In this document: positions 1-12,798 of the stretch, piece after piece
Layout of the letters: each line of letters starts with the position of its first letter
How positions within the stretch are numbered: the stretch's first letter is position 1
From: Thuidium tamariscinum
Taxonomy: Eukaryota > Streptophyta > Bryopsida > Hypnales > Thuidiaceae
DNA length: 64,000 nt
Direction of reading: 5' to 3'
Assembly (NCBI GenBank): GCA_947034885.2
Contig: OX344749.2
Coordinates: 21,529,501-21,593,500, forward strand
The notes under the pieces: model-generated
The model's input: the letters and a program-made list of their open reading frames with translations, nothing else
Databases searched by the model: none
What the model was told of the DNA's origin: nothing
Translations under genes and position numbers: made by a program

Positions 1-1928
1 TCACATTCAGTTTGAGAACCAAACCCTTGCCTCAGTCTGCCTTCGTGCCCGTTGTTTGCTTGCGCCATTGCTGTGATTGCTGTGTATATTTGCATTCTTA
101 GAAGTGCGAGGCGCGTGAATTAGAGAGGGTTTACAGATTTTCTTGCGAAACCGTCGCAGGGACAAAGAGAACGAAGCCAAGCGGAAGGCCGCTAGGGTTT
201 CGGCTCCTCCGCTGAAGGAAGGCGACGCAATTCTACGGAGGAGTTCACGGCGCCAAGGCGTTCGAGTGCGGGCGGGCTCGAAGGCAGATAAGGGCAAGAG
301 AGCCCAGAGTGGCGACATGAGGTCCGGGAGAGATTCTTCCTCAGAGGCAACCAAGTCTGATGGCGATGCCATCGCGACAGGTATGATGCATCTCGCAATT
401 GCTTGTAGACATGTTGAGCGCCAATCTGAGAAGGCTGCAAAAGCCGCAGGTACATCAACATCTCTTACCATGTTTTGGGGTTGGGATTAGAGTTTTAGGG
501 TTCCGAGTTCAATCCAGGGTTTAGGGTTCAATGTCCTTGCTTGATTTTCGCTTCCGTTATAGTAGGGTTTTTTTTTCCACTCGCTTGTGTCCAATTCACG
601 TTGTAATTGAGAACCCTTATGAGAGTTGCGAGGTGCTTTAGCAGGATCGGAGGAAGACCTCATTGACTCTTCCGAAGACGAGTTGGACCTCGAGGAGGAG
701 GAGCCCTTGGTTGACAAGAGGACAAAGAGGAAGAAGACAGTGCAGGGGCATGCTTCACCTTTGAAGCTTACAGCACCTCCACTTCCTGTTCCAAGTGCAG
801 GAGAACCCAGCCAACCCAACTTGACATGGGTGCCAGGACACTACATGCTAGTCCACCCGCGAGCTCCAATTCCGTGGACAGCAGGAGTGCCCGCTGCATT
901 GCCAGATGCATGGCCTGGCACTACATTAGGTGGCCTTGAAGATGACACGAAGGATCGGAGTGGCAGGAGGAAGCGAAAAGCGGACTATGACTTGGCTAGC
1001 CGGGAACGAGCCACAGCGGGTGTGAAACCCAATCGAGTGTTTGTATTACCAGGTGGGGAAGTGGATACCACATGCGAAGGGAAGAACGCCTGGGATGAAG
1101 CTCTACGAGACCTCGTTCCAAAATGTCTGGATGTGAGCGTGGTGGCGTGGTCCAAACATGAGCCGCACAAATTGAAGAAACTAAGAGCTGCCTTGGACAA
1201 TGAGTTCGAGTACTTGGGCAACCCGTTGAGTATGGCTGGATTTAGGTTGGCGATCACGAAGTACTTGAAGGCAGAAAGATGTCGGTTGAAAAATCGATAC
1301 ATGAGAGGTATTGACACTCCTCCTCTGCATCTTGACAAGCCAGAATGGGACCGGCTCAAGGATTATTGGAACACGGACAAGCAGAAGGAGAAGGCGCGCA
1401 AGATGTCCGTGGCACGTCAAAGTGTGAAGAATTTGTCATCTGTGGGGAGGAGAGGGAAGGGTGTCCGTCACACTTTGGCAGTAAGTGTTGTCGGAATCCA
1501 ATTCAGTCAACATATGTTGTTTTGTGCACAATGCAAGGATACTAATTGTTTTTTCTTGTACCTTGCCAGGGAGGGGGGACTTCAGGAAGCCAGGGCATGA
1601 TGGACGATGGGGAGGGTAGTCTGTCCAGCGCGCACCACAAGCTTGCGGGAAATGTAAGTTCACTTCGTTTTTGGAGGTCTCTTTGTTTTCACGTCTCCTT
1701 GTACTTGTGTAGATCCAGGGTTTAGGTGTTCAGTGAAAGTGAAGAAGGTATGGTCAAAGGTAAACGTAGGAGCAATTTGTAGGGGGCCTGCTGTTTATTA
1801 CTTCTTGGTTCATCCTCCACTCGAAACCTGATGTCCCCATTGTCCAGGAGCCAAGGTATAATTCTACACATTGGCTGCGTGACGGTCCCAGTACGTTTGA
1901 ATGCCCTCGACCGCTGAACAGTCTTCCC

Positions 1929-2125
1929 GTAGTGATTAACAAGTCATGATTTAGTTTCCCCGTAGTCATGTACGAGTCATTATATAGTTTCCTTGTAGTC
2001 ATTAACTAGTCATTCTATAGTTTCCTTGTAGTCATTTACGAGTCATTATGTAGTTGATCTGTAGTCATTTAGGAGTCATTTTGTAGCTTCGCCGTAGTCA
2101 CTTACTAGTTGCCGCTGTGGTCTCC
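1929..2125 (+). repeat. 33-bp tandem repeat inside a CACTA-1 intron
   Basis: GTAGTCAT/GTAGTGAT starts recur at 1929, 1962, 1995, 2028, 2061 and 2093, an almost exact 33-bp period over six copies. Each unit carries one or two AGTCATT motifs, the reverse complement of the AATGACT motif that fills the element's right subterminal region. The array sits within the intron 1654-2297. Confidence 0.85.
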
Positions 2126-4787
2126 CAGTATTGGCTCTGTATTTTTTTTTAGTCCTCCCTTAGTCATTTCGAAGTTACTCTCTCCCTGTACCATTGCAGG
2201 AGGCGCTCTGAAGTCATTTGGATGTGTGGTCGCTGTTGGCTAACTTGAAGGCTCGTGGGGCCTATTGGGCCTTTGTGTTGGACGTGTCTTTGGGTAGATG
2301 TCGGGCACAGGTGACTCGGCTCGGTGGGAAGCCATGGAGTCGTGGAAGAAGGATGTGGACTTCAAGTTCGGTCAATTTCTAGTGAATTCAACCGCACAGG
2401 GTGCGGCGATTGATGAAATAAGGTCAATGGTTTCGACCTTCATTGGCACCAAGAAAACTGCGGATGAAGGCAGTCCCTCCATCACGCACTCCGCATTGGA
2501 GAACCTTGACGCATGTGGGAGGACCACATCCAAAGCCGTTGGGGGGATGCCCAAGTCCAAGAAGAAATCCGCTTCGGTGGCAGCCACTGCGGGAAATGTA
2601 GTCGTGGCTGAAGATAGAAGAGGGCCCCCTACCTTACCTCGGAGGAAGAAGGGCCATGAGGTGACCGCAGCGCCTGCAGACATCACACTCTCGGATTCGG
2701 AGTCTGACCATTTCCGGCCCAAGCCGATTGTTGTGAACTCTGAATCAATGCCCCCACAGTGGAAGGTGGCTGAGCGGGTTCAGTCGTCCCCAATTAGGGA
2801 GGCGGAAGGGGTCTCCCAAGCGCAAGAAGACCTACAGCTGACCGATCGGGCGCAAGCAGATTCTGTGGTAGAGGTGGCAGACCCACGTCCACCCCTAGTG
2901 ATGGCACAGGCGGCCACACATACCTCCGATTCCCCGGCCTTGGAACCAGTGTTGGCAGACCCCCAAGCATGTGAAGCCATCTGTGGCAACCTAGAATTCA
3001 CCTAAGCAGGTTCTTAAGCAAAATACGGGAAGAGGGATCTATTCAATCCCCATTTTTTTTGTTGTTTTCTTAGTTTCTACACATAATTGGGACCAAGACC
3101 GGAAACCGGAAAACCCTAGACCGTAAACCAGAAACTGCGTTAAGGGACAGCGTATGAAATCCCGGATTCCGCCCACCTAGCGACCGAGACCGGATAGGTA
3201 ATGAGTGGCTACCGAGTCTAGAGATCGTCGGGATCTCTCCCACGTGACCAGACTGGTTTAAACCTAACGGTCAGTAATTAATGACGGGGGAAAAAGTATA
3301 AGACTAGGGAAGCAGGGCCAGGTCCTGCCACTTTCTTGCACGCAGTTCGAGAAAGGGTTTCCGGCCAGAGATAGAGTATTCGGTCTACAGACAGAGAGGA
3401 GGGATAGATAAACTGTCAATCCGGTCTGGTACATAGTTGAGCGGTTTTAGCACTACGCTAGCTGACAGGTTCTTGAGCGCGGGAGGTTTAGTTAAGTTGG
3501 ACCGCGCCTAGATCGTGTAGGCGTCAAGTGAGAGATGGCAGAAGAGGTGCAGGAAGGAAGGATTCTAGCCTTCCGGAATGTGAATCCGGTCGTGCCAACT
3601 GACGCACAAGACAAGAGGGAGCTGGAGGAAGACCTCAGGCAGATGGGCTGCGAGGGGTTCATGGCTCACCCTTGGAACCTGAAGGATGAGGCGATGGTGG
3701 AGGAGCTACTGGCCGGCCAGACCAACGAGTGGAAAGGGACGGTCCGGGCGCTGCCAAAGGAGTGGAGTGCAGCGATGTGGCGCAAGGTGTACGCCTTCGA
3801 GCAAGGAGGAGATGCGACGGGCACCCGGACGGACAAATTCCACCAAGGGAAGTTCCGCAGGCCCACCAACCCGAAGGACGGCTTTACAGTAGCAGAGTGT
3901 GTGTCTGCTAGACACAAGAGGCTACTGCGGTTCATGATGGCGATCTTGAACCCGAATAGACCTAGTAGGATTACGGTCACCGTGGCCAACACTGTCTTTG
4001 GTGCACTGTCGGGAGACAGGAAGATAGATTGGGGGTTAGTTATGAGGGACCGGATGGACCGAATGGTGAAAGGAATTGGGAAATCTAAACCCTCTCCCAT
4101 TTCACCATTCCTGTTTCATCTGTATCATTCGTTAGACCTCTTGAGAGAGAAGGAGATGGAAGCTTACGAGGTAGAGGCTGCATTGATAGAGTATGAGATT
4201 GCAGACCCGGAAGCTGAAAATGACCAGGATGAGGAGGACTCCGAGGATGAGAGTCAGGAGGGGCATCAAGGAGGCACACAGGAAGTAGAGGAGGTTCCAG
4301 AGGTAGGAAGAGAGGATCCACCTCTAGAAACCCCTGTAGTAGCCGAGGAAGCCTAGAGGTTAGATCCGGTCTGGGAACAGGATCCCTTGCTAAGGATCCT
4401 GCGAGACCTGGAAGATTTCAGAAAGCACCACCTAGAGGAGAGAGGGTTATTGCGGACCATAAGCCAAGCCTTAGGCTCTATTCCCCCCTCCAAGATCATG
4501 GAGGTGTTGGGAGAATTGATTCAGGAGGCTCATGATAGTCGGGACAGAGAGGAGGTACTCCGGCTAATAAATCAGGTCTCAGCCCTGAGGAGGGAACTCC
4601 ATCACACTCAGGAGGAGCTGGATGAAGAGAGATGCCTCACCACGCAGGCCCGGAACACACTCGGAGAAATCCGAGAGTTCATCACGCATCCGGGTGAAGT
4701 CGTCAACAAAGCCATGCTTTTCGACAGGAAGGTCTTGGAAGCAGGCAAGATGGTGGGTCCTCAGATGCTTACAGCTCTGGTGGCCTA

Positions 4788-7700
4788 TGTCGTAGCACAA
4801 GGAAGCACAAATCCGTCTGTAGGTGTTAATTTGGCGTTAACACCGTTCAAATGACTCGTGTATCGTTCCCACAGGATTTTACGTAGATTCCTCAAGATAT
4901 CCGGAATAACAGGATGCGGAAAACAACCCCAAGACAACAGTAACCGGATTCCTAACCGGAAACTTCCTCACAACATCCGCATTCCTTTAGATTGCCTTTC
5001 TCACCATTCATACATACTTTACCACTCTCACAACAACCTCCAAACAGGGGGGAGTGCCCAAACTCTGTACCTCTTCCGGATCCGGTTTCCGGATCCAATC
5101 ACTCAAGTAACAAATGAAGTTTAGCCTCTGTATTAGAGGGGTCCGCGGTTGGCATTTAGGAAGGATGCGTTGAATCCTACCCTCCTCAGGATTATAGTGA
5201 ATGGAGTTCCACTAAAAGAGGAAAATAACAAAAGACATAAAAGAAATAGGCTGCAAGTTCCTCCTCACAACTAATCCGGATTGCAATCCCAACTAGCAGG
5301 TCACTCAGGAAACCCCTACAAACCCCACATTACTACAATGACAGACTCACCCAAACTCAGTTCCTAAGGCTTAATCTAGGAGCCAGATAACTAGGGGATC
5401 CTAACTGTCTGCACATCCCTCACTTCCGGTTATAGTAGGACCTCAACAACACGTCAATTGGCATGCGCCCACTCTCCTAGCAGAACACACCCAATCTAAG
5501 AGCGGCTTTCCCACACAGAAGCCTCCAAGTGACTGCAGCAGCTAGACTTCAATCCTAATACACCAGTAGCCTCAACCAAATCACTTCAATTTCCCGGAAC
5601 CGGATTCAGACAAAGTCTGGGGGAGACACCTCATCCAAACACCTGCAAACCCAGCTACCTCGCACTATCCAATGGTTCTAGCATTGCACGGCATACCAAT
5701 CCAGAGTCGAGACTTGTTCAGACCAACTCTTAGAAAGTAGAAATCTGGAAATCAGATTGCAAATGAAAGGAAAAACAGAAGTAGGAACACCCGGGGCAAC
5801 CAACTAACAGCCACCCCTAAATACCAACCCAAGGGAACCCTAAAAGCCCCAAGGGAACAAAATCAGAGGACAAGAGAATGCCAGGTGGCATTCCTTATCC
5901 ACAAAAGTCACTTTCCTATCCACCCAACTGGACCCGAAAAAAGTGGATCTCAGATCCAAAAAATCCGGATCTGACTGACCAGGTGCATTCTAAGTGAAAA
6001 GCACCTTGCTAACTACTTCCTACCTACTGGAAAGGTAACTTTCCACCTTTTCCACTAAGTCTACTCCTCAAAATTCTCTACCTATTCTACTTTCTATTCC
6101 TAACTACTTCTTCATCCGCTTTTTGGGGGAATCCGCATGCTTGGCGGCTCCCTTGCGTGCTGGCTGTTTCCTACTGGTGGAAACCTTTGCCGACGCAGCT
6201 GCTTTGCCCTTGGAAGGCGTGGCAGCAATCTTACCCTTCCCCGCAGATTTCGGAGGCGTGATTTTCGCCGGGTCTGACGGTTCCGGTTCCGGTTCCGATC
6301 CTGATCCGGATTCCGAATCTGACTCCTCTTCTTCGTGCTCGCTCTGCTCTGGGGACTCATCTTGGTCTGACTCCAACTCAATGGGACTCTCCCTCGCCCG
6401 CTTCGCTGTAGCCTTCCTCTTCATTGTGCTAGGAACCTTGGGAGATTTCTCGGATACCTTGCTCGGAGGCGTCTCTTGATCCTGGTCTTCCGCTTGGACT
6501 TGCTTTCGGATTTGGGATCCGGGTGTTGCCCCTTCTCCCACATCAAGATCAAGTCGGGAAGCTGCCTTGGGCGCCTGTGGAGTCTTCTCTTCCACTGAAC
6601 CCTTGCCCTTGGATTTCCCAGAATCAAGTGGAGAACCCACTTTGAATTCAGGAACCGGGATTACACTTTCCTTACCCTGGCTGGACTCCTTCCCCGTTTC
6701 CGGATCCGGATACAGCCCAGCCCCTTGCAAAGCCTCCCTGATCTCAAACAGAGTTCTCTCCATCCTCTCACCAAACTCCACTAACACCTTCACCATCTTA
6801 GAAGCCACTGCCGGCCCTGCCTTATGCACTTCCTCATCAAATAATTTTGCCTTGTTAAGTACATCGCCCGGAATCTTAATAGAATCCCGGATCCGCTTGA
6901 GGATTGCTTGGGACTCACCCGACAGCCTCCTAGACTCTTCTGACTTCTTCTCCAACTGACATTGGAGATCCCTAACCTGAGTGGACAATTCCGCAATCCG
7001 GCTTTCCCACTTCCCAATATCCTGATTTTTGAGAAGTTCCTCTATTCTCTCACACAAAACAGAGGGACTGATGTTTCCCAGCAGTCTACATGCCTTCCGG
7101 ACTTCCTCTCTTTCCCCACTCTGATCCTTTCGGATCCTCTCCAAATCCGCAATAACAATTCCTAACGGATCCTCCTTCCTATCACTCGGCCAGACCGGAT
7201 CCTCTTTCACTTCCTCAACCTCTGGCTCCTTTCCCTTCCTTGAAATAGGAACCTTCTCTTGCTTTCTCTCCTTCTCTGAAGATCCTGGTCCTTTTGAACC
7301 TTCCTTTCCCTCTCTCTCTTCCTCACTTTCCGATTCCGGGGGAGGACTGATGTCAAACTTCAGCATCACTGAAGCGGACTTGTACATAGTGGCCTCTCTG
7401 TCCCTTAGCAAATCAAGAGAGTGATATAGATGGAAGAGAAAAGGACTGAGGATAGTGGGTTTAGACTTTCCGGCCAAGGTTACTAACTTTCCTACATGAT
7501 CCCGGATTACCATTCCCCAACTAACCTTTCGGTCCCCAGATAATGCCCCAAAGATCGTGTTGGCTATCGTGGTTGTAATCCGGGTTGGCCTTTCCGGATA
7601 CAGAATCGGAGTTAGGAATTCAAGCACTCTCCTATCCCTCTTGCTTGCACATTCCGCGACTGTATACCCGTCCTTAGGATGCGGTGGTTTGGAGAACTTA

Positions 7701-8708
7701 CCCTTCAAGAACTTGTCCGTCCTTGAGGCTCCTCCTTCTCCCTCCTTAGGAAACCCATACGCCTTCCTCCACAGCTCCGCTGTCCACCGGTTAGGAAGCG
7801 CCCTAACAGTCCGGTTCCACTCACTGGACTGATCCTCCATCACCTCCCGGACCATGTCTTCGTCTTTGAGGTTCCATGGGCGCTGCAGCAACCCTAGGCA
7901 GCCAATCTGGGTCAGGTCCTCCTCCAAATAAGCGCGCTCCTTGGCATCCTTGGGCACTCCCGGAGTTACGGACTTTAGGTTCACGAAAACCGGATCCTCT
8001 GCTTCCTTGGACTTCCCCATCTCTCACTCAGATAGGCGCTCAAGGTTCCAAGACGGATTATCTCACCACAAAACCCTCAAAACGCAACCAGCGCTCAAAG
8101 AACCACGAGGTGCTCACTCAAAACCCTCTTACTTCAAGTCGGCCGTGCGCCCTTCCGCGATACAGGAACCGGAAACTCTGTAGCCCTAAAAGACTCAAAC
8201 TCCCGCCCTTGCAACACAAAAGAGCTCTCAAAAACACACTCAAGAAACACCAAACTGAATCGTCACCAAATGAGAGTGACAACCCCTCCATCAGCCATGA
8301 CCCCTGGAATCCCAGAACTAGCCGTTTAACTGACAGTTCCGTGATTTCCGGATGTCCCACCGTTAGGGTTTCATCTAATTTCTCCCGGCGGCGCCGTCTT
8401 TGCCGGTTAGGGTTCCGTTGGCTCCTGGACAACTGGTGGTGGCTTTAGGATGACACCTGGACCCTTCCACGATCCTAGGGCTGAACCCCAGATCCTCAAT
8501 CCGGTTCCGGATTTTCCGGTTAGGTAAGGGTTTCTACTTCCCTTTCTTAACCTAATTATCCCAATTGGATGTCTCCAACTTCCACCTCTTCCTAATCTTA
8601 CTAACTTTCCCTATTCTTGACCAAAGAATCGAAAAATTTCTCTAAGATTAGCTTCCTTATTCCTAATTCTATACTAAATATTAAAAACCTGTATTCTAGG
8701 TTCCCACA
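4788..8708 (-). mobile_element. LTR-type unit C (solo-LTR-like), nested in unit D
   Basis: On the plus strand it starts TGTCGTAGCAC at 4788 and ends GGTTCCCACA at 8708. The 5-bp direct repeat GCCTA is present at 4783-4787 and 8709-8713. Its length is 3921 bp. Read on the minus strand, it starts TGTGGGAACCTAGAAT and ends GTGCTACGACA, closely matching the start and end of unit D, so C and D belong to one family. It carries a 638-aa reading frame on the minus strand that looks whole. It has no internal LTR pair and no pol. It is younger than D, because it lies inside D's coding region. Confidence 0.88.
6104..8020 (-). CDS. Gag-like/coiled-coil protein encoded within LTR unit C
   Basis: A 638-aa frame starts at an ATG about 690 bp from the unit's 5' end. 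Residues 1-200 hold the conserved family block (RTDKFLKGKF, KDGYTVAEC, RITTTIANTIFGALSGDRK, LFHLYHSLDLL). Residues about 225-290 are acidic/charged. Residues about 290-420 look coiled-coil (heptad-like leucines, SRIAELSTQVRDLQ). The C-terminal 170 residues are low-complexity Ser/Glu/Pro followed by Lys-rich sequence, probably disordered and possibly nucleic-acid binding. There is no zinc knuckle, protease or polymerase motif. The nearest resemblance I can name is the gag-like 'putative plant transposon protein' type. Function is unknown. It looks whole. Confidence 0.7.
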   Translation of the reverse strand: MGKSKEAEDPVFVNLKSVTPGVPKDAKERAYLEEDLTQIGCLGLLQRPWNLKDEDMVREVMEDQSSEWNRTVRALPNRWTAELWRKAYGFPKEGEGGASRTDKFLKGKFSKPPHPKDGYTVAECASKRDRRVLEFLTPILYPERPTRITTTIANTIFGALSGDRKVSWGMVIRDHVGKLVTLAGKSKPTILSPFLFHLYHSLDLLRDREATMYKSASVMLKFDISPPPESESEEEREGKEGSKGPGSSEKERKQEKVPISRKGKEPEVEEVKEDPVWPSDRKEDPLGIVIADLERIRKDQSGEREEVRKACRLLGNISPSVLCERIEELLKNQDIGKWESRIAELSTQVRDLQCQLEKKSEESRRLSGESQAILKRIRDSIKIPGDVLNKAKLFDEEVHKAGPAVASKMVKVLVEFGERMERTLFEIREALQGAGLYPDPETGKESSQGKESVIPVPEFKVGSPLDSGKSKGKGSVEEKTPQAPKAASRLDLDVGEGATPGSQIRKQVQAEDQDQETPPSKVSEKSPKVPSTMKRKATAKRARESPIELESDQDESPEQSEHEEEESDSESGSGSEPEPEPSDPAKITPPKSAGKGKIAATPSKGKAAASAKVSTSRKQPARKGAAKHADSPKKRMKK

Positions 8709-11700
8709 GCCTACAACAAGAAAATGGAGGCAGCGCTGGAGAAGTGGCGGTCAGTAGTCACGGAGGTCCAAGCTAGTTCTACTCCGGTCTCAGGACCGGA
8801 AGAGCCAAAGATGGAGAAGGAGCAACCGAAGGATCAGCCACCACCAGCAGCTGTCGAGGTAGAAGCCGGCATATCTGAACCGGCGAAGGAAGAGAGAACC
8901 AGGACCGACGCAGTGGAGGAGGAATCTGTCCCACCGGCCCGGATTGAAGAGCCCAGGGTTTCTCAACCCGAGAAGACCAAGGAGCCGGAACCCGAGCCGA
9001 TTGTGTTGAGGGAGATAATCCGGGGAACTACACCACCAAGGGAGAAGACCAAGTTCATCACCTTGTTGGATGATTCTCCAAGCAAGTCATCACCCACGGT
9101 CATCATACAACCAAAGACCGGAGGGGAAGCGAAGGCAACGGTGCAGGTCCGCTCTATACTGAAGACCGGATCTGGATCCGGGTCACCAAGCCAGGGACCA
9201 GCCCGGACTGCCGAGAGAGTGGGGGAGCAGACCCCGCAAAGCAAGATAGTGCACCACCCGCCCATCACCGGATTCAAGAAGAAGACCGCGGAGACATCCA
9301 AGGTGAAGCGGAAGGCCCGGGATGAAGAGGAAGAGGAGTCAGATGAGGAAGATGAGGACTCGGAGGAAGAGACCGACTCCGGTGATGAGTCGGAACAATA
9401 CTCAGATGCGGACCAGGCATTGGCAGAGACCACGAAGACCAGGGCCAGGGCGCGGGGTAAGACCAAACCGAAACCCAAGCCCATCAAGATGTACCGGTCT
9501 CCGAAGAAGCAGCCAGCCCGGAAAGGTGCGTCGCCTCTCAAGAAGGCGAGGAAATAGGGGGCATTAATTACAGGTAGATAGGAAGGCGGCTAAACCAAGT
9601 TATATTTAGGTTAGGAACTTTTGAACTTAGACCGGATCCAGATATGTAGGATCTGTGATCCTATTTTGTTGGTATTTTTGTAGTTTTGTGGAAGTCAACC
9701 TACCCAAGTTGTAGAGGAATGTGAGGTGGCATTCTTGGCGGCTGGTGTTGATTCCATTTGCACTTTTAGGTTTTCTTGCAGTTTAGTATTTAAACCCGGT
9801 TCGTAATTGAATCCGGGCGCGCATTATGTTATCTTACTTTCACAAGTTTTTGTGTTGCAAATACAAGTCAGAACCTTTCTGATTCACTCTGAAGTGGACT
9901 GTGTGCATGGGACCTTGTCAAAGTCTTATGGTGATGGTTAGGATTGCAACCTTGTGTGGATAAGTGTGTGCCCGGATGGTTAGTTTATCCGGTCTCTGGA
10001 CTTAAAGTGAATTCGGTTTTGATAGGGAATTTGTGCAGGATCCCACAGTGCTTTCTGAAACAGGTCTAGGGAGTATTTGATAGAGATAGACACTTGTAGA
10101 GTCTGGGTTTGAGATCGGGAGTGTCCGGCCAAATGCCAACTGAATGGTGATCCGGTCTCTGTAGAAGAAAGAAGGACTAAGTGAGGAAATTCAGCTCTCT
10201 TGCATAAGCTACCGCCCTTATTCTACCAGGGATTAGACTAACTGGTTCTTCCGTCGTTGTAGTCTTTGTTAGGATTAGGCAGGAGTGCTTGCGTGACCTG
10301 CTGGGTCGGATTAGTCCCGGTCCAGTTGTGAGGTATTCCGGTCTGTTTGTAGTAGTAGTTTCTTTTTACTCATAAGTGGAACTTCTGACACTTTAAAACT
10401 TGAAGGGTAGGAGTAAACTTCCTTCCTAAACGCCCAAACAAGCAGATCCCTCTTGTTATCGAGGTTAAACTTACACTTGGTTACTATACTAGGGATTGGA
10501 CCAGCTACTAGTATCCGGTCTTTAGTCCCATATCTAGTGAGCGTAAGCATCAAGGTAGGTGAACATACAGGTATAGATAGATAGACTTAGTTTGGAAGGA
10601 TAAAGGATTGATCTGGTAATCAAGTCCAAGGAAATCTTAGGAACGTTGGAGACCAAGACCGGATCAGTCTTTTGCTTGGGTTTTGTTGTGATAACCACTA
10701 ACGTATTCCGGTCTTTCGTCAACTTTCGACCAAATCTCTTGGGAACGATACACGAGTCACTTTAAGGCTAATTTAGTGCATTCTAAAGCCTTAGAGAAGG
10801 AATTGTGCTTTCCTGTGCTACGACACCATCGCCATGGTGGAAGAGAATGACGGAGGTGAAGACAGTGCGGGAGGAGAGTGGGATGCACCCACACCTGACA
10901 GCGGAGGCCCAGGACCCTCACCCTGCACTAGCGATGCCGTTGAGAATGTGGCAGGTGAGGAGGAAGGCGAGGTCGGCACGGTGGCAGTAGACTCGGCCAC
11001 TAGGCCCCCAGGTGCGGTGGAGGCGATGGAGCCAACGCTCATGGTTGTGTTGGAGGAAGCAGCCCCTACAGCAGCTTCGCCATCCGCAGCGGCTTCGCCA
11101 TCCCAGAAGAAGGCTAGGAAACCACCGAAGTCACCCATGAAGGTATTTCCTCCGCCCGGCGTTCGCCCATTAACGCCGACTGAGGTGAGACCTTCTGGTA
11201 CTTCATTGGTCCTGCCTGAATTATTCCCCTGTCGTGAGCCCAAATTAGTAATTTTCAATGTACATGGTACATTGCTAGATTGTAGTATGTTGTCCGAGGT
11301 CAATCCGAACCCACAAATCCGTAGCACCCTGAAGACTGGACAGAGGAGAGTAGTTTTCCGTCCATGGCTGAAGCCCTTCCTTGTCCGATGCTTTGAAAAT
11401 TTTAGTGTGGGCTTTTGGGGTAGTGGCAGTAAGTCACATATGGCTGATGTGCTACCAACCATTTTGCGTGATTTGAAAGGTATAAATGTAGCACCCTTGT
11501 TTGCATGGTCAGGTCAAGTTCTAGAAGGTGAGGATGTTTCAGATGGCTCCACAACAGAGTGGGGTAAACAACTGGAGGCAGTATATGCAAAATGGCCCCA
11601 TTTCTATGGAGGAAATACACTCATTGTAGATAGCAAACCAAATAGAGTGGAGTGCAACCCTGATGCTAATGTAATCATCAGTACTCCATTCTACGTGAAG

Positions 11701-12798
11701 TAGATATGTTCATTGGCAGATGACAAGGAGTACTTGAAACGGTACCTGTGGCCGCTGTTGGAGGCTTTGAACTCATGCGCAGACGTTGCTGATTTCCGAT
11801 CAAAATATCCCGCCCTTGTCAATGAATCCATGTCAGAAATGCTGGACAGACGCCGAACTGGACATGCCTATGAGTTCTTGGACCTTGTGGAAGGTGAGGG
11901 GAATAGCTGCCCACGTGCTTTAGCATCCCCTCACCTTCCCTTCATCTTTTTTTCTCATTGTTTGTTGATTTCTGTGCAGGGGAAGGGACAGAAGCGGGAG
12001 GCAAGGCCAAGGGTTGCATCGGCAGCGTCCAAGAAAGGATCTGTGCCATTCACAAAGTCGGTAAGTAGAACTTTGAAACCATGCGTCGCCACGCTTGTGT
12101 GTAAGTTGAAGTTGTTTCCTAGTTATGCCAAAGTGACAGGAGAGTGCATACGGTGACTCGTGCACTCCCTTAGTCACGTTCCAGTGACGTCGAAGTCATA
12201 GTTCAGTCATTTTTAAGTCGAGAATGGAAGGTCGTATTACTTTACTGTTGGTTAGAGTTAAGTCATGTAGAACGCCTATAAGTGTCACGAAGTATTCCAT
12301 TAAGGAAGTAGTGTAACGACAGTAGAAGGGTCATGGCAAGTGCCTAAAGCCTGAATAGTTCTTGGATGTCGTGTCACATATGTGAATGCCCAAAAAAAAA
12401 TTGGGAACAGAAAAAAAAACGTTTTGTAACGACTGACGTACCAGTAGAAGACGCTCTACCATGAAGACATAATAAAAACTTTGACAGTCAGGTGCGTAGT
12501 CGGCCTGCATAGGTATGAGGTTTGACTTACAAATTGAGAGGCAGTTACAGTCGTTGTTGTTTTAGGTAGGGGGACTTGTTGTACTGTAGACTGTAAGTGT
12601 AGGTGGGTCTTTCACAAATGAAACCCTGAAGCGGAATGGTATCAGATTCATCCATCAAGATGCTATGATGTCCTACTTCCAAGGAAGTGAGGCAGGAGTT
12701 GCACTTGTGACAAGCCTCTCAGAAGTGAAGTGCAAGTCTAGCATCTTTATCGAAGTCACGGGGAAGTCATGAATATGTCCCAGGGAAGTCACTGAGAT

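Larger units (their letters stand above)
3535..9557 (+). pseudogene. Gag-like/coiled-coil frame of LTR unit D (fossil)
   Basis: The N-terminal part begins with an ATG at 3535, about 235 bp downstream of the TATA-like box. It has the family's conserved region with motifs RTDKF, NPKDGFTVAEC, RITVTVANTVFGALSGDRK and LFHLYHSLDLL. An acidic stretch and a coiled coil follow. Unit C is inserted in this frame at 4788-8708, and the lysine-rich C-terminal part lies at 8714-9557, ending in an SPKKQPARKG-type basic tail shared with unit C. The protein resembles gag-like or 'putative plant transposon protein' domains of plant LTR elements, but that assignment is by eye. The frame is broken, with about two interruptions including the C insertion. 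Confidence 0.7.
2982..10825 (+). mobile_element. LTR-type unit D (solo-LTR-like), contains nested unit C
   Basis: It begins TGTGGCAACC at 2982 and ends GTGCTACGACA at 10825. The 5-bp direct repeat CCATC flanks it at 2977-2981 and 10826-10830. TG...CA ends plus a 5-bp duplication are the signature of LTR-retrotransposon integration. Without unit C and its duplicated site the unit is about 3918 bp. No internal direct LTRs and no pol were seen, so the whole unit looks like one large solo LTR. It has a TATA-like box (TATAAG, 3297-3302) and a gag-like/coiled-coil frame on the plus strand. It is inserted in a coding exon of the CACTA-1 gene. As a fossil it is broken: split by unit C, with about one further break. 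It is older than C. Confidence 0.85.

Noticed and set aside
8963-9541. 192-aa open frame on the minus strand, Ser-rich
   Set aside because: Antisense of the acidic/Lys-rich tail of unit D's frame; no motif or promoter.
4854-10760. Apparent inverted repeat GACTCGTGTATCGTTCCC near 4855 and 10741, resembling TIRs of a 5.9-kb DNA transposon
   Set aside because: It is explained by units C and D being related and in opposite orientation; both copies lie near the 3' ends of their own units.
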